DNA of 64,000 nucleotides. It comes from SIG440 sp045587485. Its GTDB lineage: Bacteria; Bacillota; Clostridia; Monoglobales; Monoglobaceae. Numbering within the stretch: the first letter of the stretch is position 1; the number at the start of each line of letters is the position of its first letter. Below the pieces are notes generated by a model. The model worked only from the letters and a program-made list of their open reading frames with translations, ran no database searches and was not told where the DNA came from. The stretch spans positions 1-64,000 of the forward strand of contig JAZNCI010000080.1 of NCBI GenBank assembly GCA_045587485.1, read 5' to 3'. The translations under genes and the position numbers were made by a program. This document shows, piece after piece, positions 51,660 through 60,546 of this stretch.

Positions 51660-52415
51660 TTAAATTTCTATTTCAAGTGATACGGGGCAATGGTCAGAGC
51701 CCAAAATATTTGTGTGGATGTCGGCGACTTTGATGCTGTCCTTAATAGTATCAGATGTCAGAAAATAGTCAATACGCCATCCTGCATTCTTTTCACGGGC
51801 TTTAAAACGGTAACTCCACCATGAATAAACATCTGTTCTGTCGGGATAAAGATAACGAAAGCTGTCACAAAATCCGTTTTCTAACAGCTGGGTCATTTTT
51901 TCCCGTTCTTCATCCGTAAAGCCTGCATTACGCCGGTTGGTTTTTGGGTTTTTAAGGTCAATTTCTTTATGTGCAACATTTAAATCGCCACAAAGAATAA
52001 CAGGTTTTTTCTTGTCAAGTGAAATAAGATAGTTTCGAAAGGCATCCTCCCATTCAATACGATAGTCAAGCCGTGCAAGCTCGTTTTGAGAGTTGGGGGT
52101 ATAGCAGGTGACAAAACAGAATTTATCAAATTCTAGTGTGATAACCCTGCCCTCGTGGTCGTGTTTGTCGATGCCAATGCCATAACAGACCGAGGTGGGT
52201 TTGATGCGCGTAAAAACAGCTGTGCCCGAATAACCTTTTTTGTCTGCGCTGTTCCAATACTGATAATATCCGTCGGTGAGGACTTCTGCCTGTCCTTGCT
52301 GCATTTTGGTCTCCTGCAGAGCAAAAATGTCTGCATCGAAATTTTTAAATATATCAACAAAGCCTTTTTCAAGACAGGCACGCAAGCCGTTTACGTTCCA
52401 GGAAACAAATTTCAT
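51660..52415 (-). CDS. exodeoxyribonuclease III (AP endonuclease)
   Basis: 251 residues of the EEP fold: SWNVNGLRA, ALQETKM (catalytic Glu), GDLNVAHKEID, YSWWSYR, and the C-terminal GSDHCPV. The Asn/Asp/His catalytic set is complete. It repairs abasic sites and removes 3' blocks. AAAGGAG precedes the ATG. Confidence 0.95.
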   Translation of the reverse strand: MKFVSWNVNGLRACLEKGFVDIFKNFDADIFALQETKMQQGQAEVLTDGYYQYWNSADKKGYSGTAVFTRIKPTSVCYGIGIDKHDHEGRVITLEFDKFCFVTCYTPNSQNELARLDYRIEWEDAFRNYLISLDKKKPVILCGDLNVAHKEIDLKNPKTNRRNAGFTDEEREKMTQLLENGFCDSFRYLYPDRTDVYSWWSYRFKAREKNAGWRIDYFLTSDTIKDSIKVADIHTNILGSDHCPVSLEIEI

Positions 52416-52577
52416 AGTTATTCTCCTTTTGTTGTTAAATATAAATTTAATATATATTATTTATTTGTAAAAGTCAATTAAAAAAGACAGAACGGAAAAT
52501 TTGATGTGAATTCCAGAAGTTAGACACTTTTGGAGGTGCATATCAATTATCCATCCTGTCTTTTTAATAAGCAGATA

Positions 52578-54788
52578 CTAAGCTGCATTTTCGTTATGAG
52601 TGGGGTCTTCAGGGGCATTTTGTGGAGTGACAGGCTCCTGAAAAGTATTGGGGTCAGGAACAGCAATTTCTTCAATGTGCTCGCCTTCAGCGGTTTCGCC
52701 TGTATTTTCTTCCTCAATGCCTTCGGGGAGATGCTTGGACTTACAGGGTTCCTTCGGTGTATTGCCGGATACAAACCAGAATCCCGTTACGGCCTCACCG
52801 CAGTGCTCGCCCGGGAGCAGGCCTGTTTCGCTGCAATAGCTTACATATTTCACACCCGACGGTGCAGATGGCGTTATTGGCTTTTTGTCCTTGTTGATTT
52901 CGGTCATAATTTTGTTCCAAACCATAACGCTGGGGCTTGAAGGGGTAGGCTTGGGATTGTCATAGCCATACCATACAGCACCAACATAATACGGGGTGAA
53001 ACCTACAAACCAACGGTCGTGGTAATCTGAACTGGTACCGGTTTTACCTGCGGTATACATTCCTGAGCTTAGACGGGCACCGGCACCTGTGCCTGAGGTT
53101 GCAACCTCGTTAAGCATACGACTCATAACATAAGCAGCCTCTTCACTCATAGCGATGCTTTGTTGCGGTTTGTTTGAAAGCAAAATGTTGCCGCTTGAGT
53201 CTGTAACTGACGTAAAGGTATACGGCTTTGAATATATACCCCGGTTAACAAAGGGGGTGTATGCAGCCGTCATTTCAACGACAGAGATGCCGTGAGTAAG
53301 ACCACCCAAAGCTAACTGTGAGTAACCTATATCATCTTTGACAAGAGATGTAATACCAAGCCGTTTTGTCAGGAAACTATAAGAGGTATCTGCCCCAAGC
53401 TTGTCCAGAACCTGGACGGGTATGGTGTTATATGACCTTCTGACTGCTTCACGCATTGAGACATTACCGCGGAACTTGTTGTCAATGTTGTGGGGAGTCC
53501 ATCCGCCATATGAAATAGCCTTGTCATTGTAAATATCTGCCGGAGTGATAATTCCGTTTTCGAGTGCCGGAGCATAAACCGAAATAGGTTTGATTGATGA
53601 ACCGGGCTGACGCAAGGTTTGTGTAGCGCGGTTAAGAACAAGATTTCCGCTCTTTTTACCTACACCGCCTATAAGACCTTTAACCTCGCCTGTGGATGGG
53701 TCAATGACAGCCATTGCAGCCTGAGCAGGGTCTTCGCCCGTTGAATTTGGGAAATTATCTGTATTTTCAAATACCTTCTGCATTGCAGCCTGAACATTGG
53801 GGTCAATGGTTGCAACAATTTTGAGTCCGCCGGAATATAACATTTTTTTTGCAATATTTTCAGAATATCCAAGCCCCTCAAGAGAGTCAAGAACATCATA
53901 TACAATCTGGTCTACAAAATATGAATGAATTGTTCCTGTTGAAAGAGTACTTTCATCAAATTCGGCAAACGCAAGCTCGTATGCTACAGCATCGTCGTGT
54001 TCATCTTGCGTGATATATCCAAGCTCAAGCATTTTGCCAAGAACAAGCTCCTGCTTTTCTTTGTTGTTTTCAGGATTAAGCAAAGGGTCATAAAGGCTGG
54101 GATATTGAGTTATACCAGCTATAGATGCACACTCTGCCAGATTGAGCTCGCTGACGGGTTTGCCGAAAAATTTCTGCGAAGCAGACTGAACGCCGTTGCA
54201 GCCTTGTGACAGGTATATGGAGTTTAGATAAAGCTCAAGAATTTCGTCTTTTGAAATTTGTTTTTCGAGATTGACAGCGCGTGAGATTTCCTGAATTTTG
54301 CGTGCAGCCGTGCGGTCGGTATTTCGGGTAATGTTTTTTACAAGCTGCTGTGTTATTGTGCTACCGCCGAAGGTGGTGGGCTGACCGGTAAACTTGTTTT
54401 TTATAAACACAAATAATGCCTTGGTGGTTCGCTTGATGTCAAAGCCGCTGTGAGAATAAAAACGCTCGTCTTCGATGGATACAATAGCATCTTTCATATC
54501 CTGAGGAATATCCTTGAAATCCACCCAAACACGGTTCTGTTCGGCAGAAAGGGTTGTCAGTGGACGTTCTTTGCCTTCGCTGTCAATGTAAACGACCTGG
54601 GTAGAGCTGTTATTGATAATCGTTTCTATATCCAAGCTCTCCATCCCACCAAAGAAACCAAGAATTGTCCCGAGCATAATAAGGATTGCAAAAAACAATC
54701 CTGCGGCTACAGTGATTGAAAAGACCTTAAGGAATACCTTTTTATAGGGACTCGCCTGAGGTGTTTTTTTTCGTGAAACTTTTTTCAA
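52578..54788 (-). CDS. class A penicillin-binding protein (PBP1a type)
   Basis: 736 residues: one N-terminal span (about 20-45), a GT51 glycosyltransferase (EDERFYSHSGFD with catalytic Glu, GGSTITQQLVKN), and a transpeptidase with SxxK in PGSSIKPISVY, SYN in RRSYNTIPV and KTG in GKTGTSSDYHD. The C-terminus is an acidic/proline-rich tail (about 675-736). It polymerises and cross-links peptidoglycan. The TTG start at 54788 follows AAGGAG by eight bases; an in-frame ATG at 54866 lacks a site. Confidence 0.95.
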   Translation of the reverse strand: MKKVSRKKTPQASPYKKVFLKVFSITVAAGLFFAILIMLGTILGFFGGMESLDIETIINNSSTQVVYIDSEGKERPLTTLSAEQNRVWVDFKDIPQDMKDAIVSIEDERFYSHSGFDIKRTTKALFVFIKNKFTGQPTTFGGSTITQQLVKNITRNTDRTAARKIQEISRAVNLEKQISKDEILELYLNSIYLSQGCNGVQSASQKFFGKPVSELNLAECASIAGITQYPSLYDPLLNPENNKEKQELVLGKMLELGYITQDEHDDAVAYELAFAEFDESTLSTGTIHSYFVDQIVYDVLDSLEGLGYSENIAKKMLYSGGLKIVATIDPNVQAAMQKVFENTDNFPNSTGEDPAQAAMAVIDPSTGEVKGLIGGVGKKSGNLVLNRATQTLRQPGSSIKPISVYAPALENGIITPADIYNDKAISYGGWTPHNIDNKFRGNVSMREAVRRSYNTIPVQVLDKLGADTSYSFLTKRLGITSLVKDDIGYSQLALGGLTHGISVVEMTAAYTPFVNRGIYSKPYTFTSVTDSSGNILLSNKPQQSIAMSEEAAYVMSRMLNEVATSGTGAGARLSSGMYTAGKTGTSSDYHDRWFVGFTPYYVGAVWYGYDNPKPTPSSPSVMVWNKIMTEINKDKKPITPSAPSGVKYVSYCSETGLLPGEHCGEAVTGFWFVSGNTPKEPCKSKHLPEGIEEENTGETAEGEHIEEIAVPDPNTFQEPVTPQNAPEDPTHNENAA

Positions 54789-54929
54789 ACAAAACACTCC
54801 TTTTTGTCTTGGTATAAAGACAGTAATGCTGAAGTACAGGTATAAAAATTTTGTAAATGTAAACAATCAACAAAAACGTATGTTGCACAGGGGTTGTCCT
54901 GCACATACAGAGAAAGGTTGATAAAAGAT

Positions 54930-55340
54930 ATGCTCAAAACAACATTCAAAGTTATAATGCTGTTTGTTCTCCTCGCGTTTGTGGCGGTTGCTTCGGGACT
55001 TGCCACATATACTGTCACCAGAAATATGGTGGAAGAACAGCTTGCTCAGGCTCACGAAACCTCTTCGCCTCAACAAATAACAGAAATACAGCAAGCGGAA
55101 ACGGCAAGTCATTCACAAAGCAAAGATGCACGGGCCCAGCAAGACGAATACTATTTTGTTCGTCTGGAAGGTGACACCTTAGAGGTTTATATTGCACATT
55201 CAGGCAAGGAAGAGTTTTTATATAATCGCAAGGTTTATAAAAACGACCTGTCCGAGAGTGATTTGGAAATGCTCCATAGTGGGGTAATGCTGGAGAGCGC
55301 CTCCGAGCTTACGGCGTTTATAGAGAATTTTACCAGTTAG
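54930..55340 (+). CDS. BofC-like membrane-anchored protein
   Basis: 136 residues: a single N-terminal span (about 5-27), a Gln/Ser-rich linker, and a C-terminal domain (about 75-136, YYFVRLEGDTLEVYIA ... ESASELTAFIENF) resembling the BofC C-terminal domain. BofC restrains the SpoIVB checkpoint in Bacillus; here the role is inferred only. ATG 54930 is preferred. It is divergent from the PBP gene. Confidence 0.6.
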   Translation: MLKTTFKVIMLFVLLAFVAVASGLATYTVTRNMVEEQLAQAHETSSPQQITEIQQAETASHSQSKDARAQQDEYYFVRLEGDTLEVYIAHSGKEEFLYNRKVYKNDLSESDLEMLHSGVMLESASELTAFIENFTS

Positions 55341-55342
55341 AC

Positions 55343-55681
55343 TCAGAATTTAAGAGGTGTGCCTGATGCGTCGCAGTTGATAGAGCCGGTAAGGATAAGA
55401 ATACCTTCAACAATCCCCCACACCGATGATATAGCAGCCAGAGCACCGCAGGAAAGAAGAGATATAAGCAACTGTGCAACAGCCTTTGATGTGTAGCCAA
55501 GGTAGAAATTATGTGCACCCAAACCGCCAAGCAAAATCCCTAAAATTCCGGCTGCAATTCTGGACTTGCCGGGTTTTTGAACATAACCCTGATATGTGGG
55601 AACAGAATCAATTTTAGCACCGCACTTTCCACAGAATTCGGCATTGGGCTCTATTTCATTTCCACAATTTTTACAAAACAT
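55343..55681 (-). CDS. zinc-ribbon TM2-domain membrane protein
   Basis: 112 residues. An N-terminal zinc ribbon (CKNCG and CGKCG) precedes a TM2 domain with two spans (GILGILLGGLGAHNFYLGY and the following hydrophobic segment). The family is widespread and of unknown function. AAAGGA precedes the ATG; longer upstream frames lack a site. Confidence 0.85.
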   Translation of the reverse strand: MFCKNCGNEIEPNAEFCGKCGAKIDSVPTYQGYVQKPGKSRIAAGILGILLGGLGAHNFYLGYTSKAVAQLLISLLSCGALAAISSVWGIVEGILILTGSINCDASGTPLKF

Positions 55682-55707
55682 AATAAAATTCCTTTCATAA
55701 ATAGGAT

Positions 55708-56022
55708 TTATATCAATCTTATTAAATACAAAGTAAAGTATGCTGCACCTGAAAGGGTTATAATACACCAGTCTGCTTTTTTGTTTATTATTGGGTTTTC
55801 GAGACAACAGTAAAGAAGTGCTGCAGGCGGGAACCAAAACATAGGATGCAGCCTGAAAGCAGAGTTCAGTTGCCCGTGAAAAAGCTTCAGCCATGCCCGT
55901 GAAATCCCACAGGAGGGGCATATTACTCCAAAAACATTTCTGAATACACAACCAGATTGTATTCCTGCGTAAAAGCCAAGGGCAAGGAGCAGAAGTATAA
56001 ACAGTGCAAGTTTTTTATTCAC
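55708..56022 (-). CDS. DUF2752 membrane protein
   Basis: About 104 residues with three spans and the CPSCGISRAW motif of DUF2752. It is of unknown function. GTG at 56022 is preferred, about eleven bases after AAAGG; TTG 56043 lacks a site. It precedes the TM2 gene in the same orientation. Confidence 0.75.
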   Translation of the reverse strand: MNKKLALFILLLLALGFYAGIQSGCVFRNVFGVICPSCGISRAWLKLFHGQLNSAFRLHPMFWFPPAALLYCCLENPIINKKADWCIITLSGAAYFTLYLIRLI

Positions 56023-56112
56023 GTTTGGGCAATCCTTTACCAATTATAATATATTCACATTTTACCATAAAGTACTTTTGGTGTCAAGAAGGAAGAGAAA
56101 GGGGAGATAAGA

Positions 56113-57093
56113 GTGTATAACGCACGCACAGACCTTGCCGTAGAGGCAAAAGAAATGTATATGGAAAACGGAGCAATTATTGAGGAAATTAAAGGAGTTG
56201 AGGCGGAGGATGAGGTCTTTGACTGTGGTATCAGTGTAACAAGGGTAATGATTACAGATGAAAACGGAGAAAAGATATTAGGAAAGCCCGAGGGCCGATA
56301 TATAACGGTTGAGCTACCTGATAATGGGCAGGTCCGGCAGGAAACATATGAAGAGGCTTGCCGCATATGCGCAAAAGAACTTTGCACTCTTTTGAAAAAA
56401 AGCGTTGATGACACGGCGCTTGTGGTTGGCCTTGGAAACCGAAATATAACAGCGGATGCCGTTGGCCCTAAGTGCGTGGATTCGGTGTTGGTTACAAGGC
56501 ATCTTTTAGAATATATGCCCGAGGAAATAGATAGCAGACTAAGGTCGGTATGTGCAGTATCCCCCGGGGTTCTGGGGATTACAGGTATAGAAACGGGGGA
56601 AATGGTTAAAGGGCTGGTTGAGAAGGTAAAGCCGTCGGTTGTAATTGCGGTTGATGCCCTTTGTTCAAGGAGAATGGACAGGGTAAACAGCACCATACAG
56701 ATGAGTGATACAGGAATTACTCCTGGAGCGGGGATAGGCAACAAACGTATGGCAATTGATGAAAAGACTCTTGGGGTTCCGGTGATTGCCATTGGGGTGC
56801 CTACGGTTATTGATGCCGCAACCATTGCAGGCGATACTATTGATGTGCTGCTTGAGGATTTGCGGAATAACGCAAAAGAAAATGAACCATTGTATAAAAT
56901 GTTGTCAATTGTTGCCAATGAAGACAAGTATATACTGATAAAACAGGTGCTAAAGGAGGGTTACGGAGATTTTGTCGTAACACCCAAGGAGGTGGATACT
57001 TTGGTAGGGCGTGTCGCAGATATAATTGCAAACGGTATAAATATTGCTCTGCATAAGGGGATTACGCTTGATGATATTGATAAATATAAGTAG
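56113..57093 (+). CDS. gpr: germination protease (GPR)
   Basis: 326 residues from GTG 56113. The N-terminus ARTDLAVEAKE contains the RTD|LA autoprocessing site, leaving a propeptide of only about 7 residues against about 15 in Bacillus. VVGLGNRNITADAVGP and ITPGAGIGNKR are family hallmarks. GPR degrades the small acid-soluble spore proteins at germination. GGGGAG precedes the start. Confidence 0.96.
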   Translation: MYNARTDLAVEAKEMYMENGAIIEEIKGVEAEDEVFDCGISVTRVMITDENGEKILGKPEGRYITVELPDNGQVRQETYEEACRICAKELCTLLKKSVDDTALVVGLGNRNITADAVGPKCVDSVLVTRHLLEYMPEEIDSRLRSVCAVSPGVLGITGIETGEMVKGLVEKVKPSVVIAVDALCSRRMDRVNSTIQMSDTGITPGAGIGNKRMAIDEKTLGVPVIAIGVPTVIDAATIAGDTIDVLLEDLRNNAKENEPLYKMLSIVANEDKYILIKQVLKEGYGDFVVTPKEVDTLVGRVADIIANGINIALHKGITLDDIDKYK

Positions 57094-57101
57094 CCACAAA
57101 C

Positions 57102-57125
57102 AAGGGAGCGTCAAGGCTCCCTTTT
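57102..57125 (+). terminator. terminator of gpr
   Basis: AAGGGAGC / GCTCCCTT with a 6-base loop and TTT. Confidence 0.75.
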
Positions 57126-57157
57126 AAAACATATACAAAATCTTAAAAATTTTAGTG

Positions 57158-57186
57158 TTGTATATTTGATTGGAATATGCTATACT
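57158..57186 (+). promoter_or_regulatory. promoter of yqhQ-prmC
   Basis: TTGTAT, 17 bases, extended -10 TGCTATACT, 40 bases before the yqhQ start. Confidence 0.65.
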
Positions 57187-57225
57187 TTAAAAAGGAAAGC
57201 ATACTTTCCTGAAGGAGTGATTAAA

Positions 57226-58185
57226 ATGAAAAAGAATAAAGATATAATACATAAAACATCCATAGGCGGACAGGCGGTTATTGAAGGCGTTATGATGCGT
57301 GGGCCTCAGAAAATTGCAACAGCGGTGCGAAAGCCCGACGGAGAAATTGAACTTGAGGAAAAACCCATAGGCAAGGTCAGAAAGAATAAAATTCTTAAGC
57401 TGCCCATAATCAGGGGCTGCATTAATTTTTTTGATTCAATGATTTTAGGAATACAGGCGCTTATGTATTCGGCAAAATTTTTTGAACTTGATGAAGAAGG
57501 AAATCAGGTTCAGGAGGAGCCGGGGAAATTTGAAAAATGGCTCAATGAAAAGCTGGGCAGTGAAAAGGCGACAAATGCGGTTATATATGTTTCTGTTTGC
57601 ATATCGCTGGTGTTCAGTGTGGGATTGTTTATTATGTTGCCGGCGGTAATTGTAGGATTTCTTAAAAGTTTAATTAATAATGATATTTTGCTGACTGCCG
57701 CAGAGGGTGTTGTGAGGATTAGCATATTCATCGTATATATGGCTCTGGTTTCCCAGATGAATGATATAAAGCGTGTTTTTATGTATCACGGAGCAGAACA
57801 CAAAACTATAAATTGTTATGAACACGGCGAAGAACTGACTGTTGAAAATGTAAAAAAGCACACAAGACTTCATCCAAGATGCGGCACAAGCTTTCTTTTG
57901 ATTGTTATGGTAATAAGTATAGTGGTGTTTTCGTTTATTTCGTGGGAAAATCCCATTACTCGACTGCTACTTCGTCTTGCACTTATGCCTGTTGTTGCGG
58001 GAATTTCATATGAGATAATCAAATTTGCAGGACGTCACGACAATTGGTTCACGTCAGCAATCAGCGCTCCTGGAAAGTGGTTTCAGCATATTACCACAAA
58101 AGAGCCCGACGACAGCCAGATAGAGGTTGCGATTATTGCATTCAATGCGGTTAAGGCTGAGGTAAAGGACGACGATAAATGGTAA
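57226..58185 (+). CDS. yqhQ: DUF1385 membrane protein (YqhQ)
   Basis: 319 residues. The signature GGQAVIEGVMMRGP is near the N-terminus, followed by several spans, YHGAEHKTINCYEHG and LHPRCGTSFLL. It is of unknown function and is often next to prmC, as here. ATG 57226 is eight bases after GGAG; the longer frame from 57166 lacks a site. It overlaps prmC by 7 bases. Confidence 0.9.
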   Translation: MKKNKDIIHKTSIGGQAVIEGVMMRGPQKIATAVRKPDGEIELEEKPIGKVRKNKILKLPIIRGCINFFDSMILGIQALMYSAKFFELDEEGNQVQEEPGKFEKWLNEKLGSEKATNAVIYVSVCISLVFSVGLFIMLPAVIVGFLKSLINNDILLTAAEGVVRISIFIVYMALVSQMNDIKRVFMYHGAEHKTINCYEHGEELTVENVKKHTRLHPRCGTSFLLIVMVISIVVFSFISWENPITRLLLRLALMPVVAGISYEIIKFAGRHDNWFTSAISAPGKWFQHITTKEPDDSQIEVAIIAFNAVKAEVKDDDKW

Positions 58186-59036
58186 ATCTTAAAAATCTTC
58201 GCAAAGCGGCTGTTGCAGAGCTTGAAAAATGCGGAAACGACAGCCCTCTTGCAGATGTGGACTACATACTTGCTCATCTGTTGGGGTTTGAGAAAAGCGA
58301 TATTGTTCTTGGCGACAAAGCCATTGATGACCGGCAAAAGACGATTTTTGATAATGCTCTTGCACGACTTAAATCAGGTGAGCCGGTGCAGTATGTTGCC
58401 GGCGGATGTGAATTTATGTCACTGTGGTTTCAGGTAAATCAGGCGACTCTTATTCCAAGAGCTGATACCGAGATACTGGTGGAATCAATACTGGATATCT
58501 GCAAAGAGCGGAAGAACGTAAATATTTTCGAAATCGGCACAGGCTCGGGGTGTATTGCCATAAGTCTGGCGCATTATTTGCCACAGGCAAAGGTTTTGTC
58601 GGCTGATATTTCTAAAGAGGCGCTTGAAATAGCCGCCTTAAACTCGGAACGGTTGGGCGTGAAGGGCAGATGTGACTTTTTAGAATGTAATATAATGAAA
58701 GAATTTCCTTTGTTTGATGTTTTGCCCGATATTGTTGTTTCAAACCCGCCGTATATTCCGTGTAAAGATATTGATGGGCTTGAAAATAGGGTTAAGCTGC
58801 ACGAGCCACGTTCTGCTTTGGATGGTGGTTGTGACGGGCTGGATTTTTATCGCAGGATTGCAGAGAGTGTTCCCATAATCAGCAAGGGTATCCTTGCTTT
58901 TGAGGTGGGAATCGGTCAGGCACAGCATGTCGCACGGATTATGTCGGGAAGATTTACAGACATAGAAATACGCCGTGATATTGCGGGGATTGAACGTGTA
59001 GTTATGGGCAGACTTAAAAAAGATGCAATTCATTAA
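58179..59036 (+). CDS. prmC: release-factor glutamine methyltransferase PrmC
   Basis: 285 residues. SAM-binding FEIGTGSGCIAISLA and the catalytic VSNPPYIP motif are present. It methylates the GGQ glutamine of peptide release factors. Its start lies inside yqhQ, indicating coupling; prfA is not adjacent. Confidence 0.95.
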   Translation: MVNLKNLRKAAVAELEKCGNDSPLADVDYILAHLLGFEKSDIVLGDKAIDDRQKTIFDNALARLKSGEPVQYVAGGCEFMSLWFQVNQATLIPRADTEILVESILDICKERKNVNIFEIGTGSGCIAISLAHYLPQAKVLSADISKEALEIAALNSERLGVKGRCDFLECNIMKEFPLFDVLPDIVVSNPPYIPCKDIDGLENRVKLHEPRSALDGGCDGLDFYRRIAESVPIISKGILAFEVGIGQAQHVARIMSGRFTDIEIRRDIAGIERVVMGRLKKDAIH

Positions 59037-59133
59037 ATTAGGACTTGAAATTTTTATTCTTATATGATAAAATAACAAGGTATTGTAAAAAATTTTTTGC
59101 AGCATGAAAAATTCCGTAGAAAGGATGTTGCGT

Positions 59134-59880
59134 ATGCGCAGGTTTTTCACGGAGCCTCAGAATATTTCGGGAGACCTGGTAGAAATATTTGAGGATAGCA
59201 AACATATTGAAAAGGTGCTCAGGATGAGCTGCGGTGACCGTATTATTGTGTTTGACGGTTCGGGAATGGAGTATGTTGCAGAGCTTATTTCTATAGAAAA
59301 GAATTTTTGCACAGCTAAAATCCTTGAGGTGAGCAAATCGCTTTCGGAGCCCGAAACACAAATTACATTGTTTCAGGGTATTCCCAAATCGGGCAAGATG
59401 GAAACTATAATTCAAAAATCAGTGGAATTGGGAGTTTACAAGATTGTGCCCGTAATGATGGAACGATGCGTTACAAAGATTGCAAACCAAGAGGCGGGTA
59501 TTGAAAAGTCAAAGCGATGGAATAAGATTTCTGTTGAAGCGGCAAAGCAATGTGGAAGAGGGTTAATCCCTGAGGTTCTGGCTCCGGTTTCCTTTGATGA
59601 GGCAGTAGAAATGCTAAGAAATATTCAAGTTCCGCTAATGCCCTACGAGGCATTGGGCCACGAAGGGCAGAGGGGGTTAAAGGATATTTTGGCAAGCAAT
59701 CCGCAAGCGGCCGAATTTGGCATTTTGGTTGGTCCGGAGGGCGGCTTTTCAGACAGTGAGGCGGAATATGCAATTCAAAAAGGAATAAAGGCAATAGGGC
59801 TGGGACACAGAATATTGCGTACCGAGACAGTGGCGAGTGCGGTTATTCCTATAATAATGTTTGACAGAAACGAGATATAA
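59134..59880 (+). CDS. rsmE: 16S rRNA m3U1498 methyltransferase RsmE
   Basis: 248 residues from ATG 59134 (MRRFFTEPQNI), nine bases after AAAGG. N-terminal PUA-like domain and C-terminal SPOUT knot with VGPEGGFSDSEAEYA and LGHRILRTETVA. It methylates U1498 of 16S rRNA. ATG 59104 is less likely. Confidence 0.95.
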   Translation: MRRFFTEPQNISGDLVEIFEDSKHIEKVLRMSCGDRIIVFDGSGMEYVAELISIEKNFCTAKILEVSKSLSEPETQITLFQGIPKSGKMETIIQKSVELGVYKIVPVMMERCVTKIANQEAGIEKSKRWNKISVEAAKQCGRGLIPEVLAPVSFDEAVEMLRNIQVPLMPYEALGHEGQRGLKDILASNPQAAEFGILVGPEGGFSDSEAEYAIQKGIKAIGLGHRILRTETVASAVIPIIMFDRNEI

Positions 59881-59930
59881 GATTGAATAAAAAGTTTGCA
59901 TTTATGCAAAAGAAAGGTATTGTGCTTGAT

Positions 59931-60392
59931 ATGGCGACAACAAAAACAAATCAGGAATTAAAAAAAGAAAAGAAATTGGCGAAAAGAGCAAAGATAGACA
60001 AGGCAACCAACCGGTTTATGGTGAATCTGGTGTGGGGAATTGTTTTGATTATTGCTTTGCTTTATATGCAAAATATGCTTCTTATAAACCCTGGTGCTAT
60101 GAAGGCTCCTGCAATAATATTTGCAGTGGCAGCAGTAGTTCTGTTTGTGTGCGGCAAAATAGGAGTGATTAAAAACAAAGGCAGAGCATATGACTATTCT
60201 GTTTTTACGGCAGTGTTGACCGTAGGCAGTTTGATTATTGCATATTACACCAAAATCCGTCTTGTCGTGGGTACAAGCCTTGATTCAAGGTGGTGGATTA
60301 CCTGGGCTCCTGTTTCTTTAATCATCGCGTATCTTGTGTTTGCGTTTATCTGGACGGCAATCATCGTTGCAAGAGTTGAAAAAAATAAATAA
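59931..60392 (+). CDS. four-span membrane protein, unknown function
   Basis: 153 residues from ATG 59931 (MATTKTNQELKKEKKLAK). A basic N-terminus is followed by four hydrophobic segments (about 36-53, 61-78, 91-108, 123-145). I do not recognise a family. It follows rsmE by about 50 bases and is probably co-transcribed. Confidence 0.7.
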   Translation: MATTKTNQELKKEKKLAKRAKIDKATNRFMVNLVWGIVLIIALLYMQNMLLINPGAMKAPAIIFAVAAVVLFVCGKIGVIKNKGRAYDYSVFTAVLTVGSLIIAYYTKIRLVVGTSLDSRWWITWAPVSLIIAYLVFAFIWTAIIVARVEKNK

Positions 60393-60407
60393 AAGGTATG
60401 CTTATTT

Positions 60408-60444
60408 ACATCTCCAAGACCGTTGGTTTTGGAGATGTTTTTTT
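60408..60444 (+). terminator. terminator after the rsmE operon
   Basis: ACATCTCCAA / TTGGAGATGT with an 11-base loop and a T-run. Confidence 0.75.
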
Positions 60445-60546
60445 CAATAGAAAATTTTTTTATTTTAATGCAACCTTTTGATGTGCTGAAAAGTATTATG
60501 TATGTAAAGCAAAAAACACTTTGAAAGAAGAAAGGAAAAAACATTT

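Noticed and set aside
56055..56927. 290-residue Ser-rich antisense frame opposite gpr
   Set aside because: A shadow of the gpr coding frame; composition and lack of signals match antisense artefacts.
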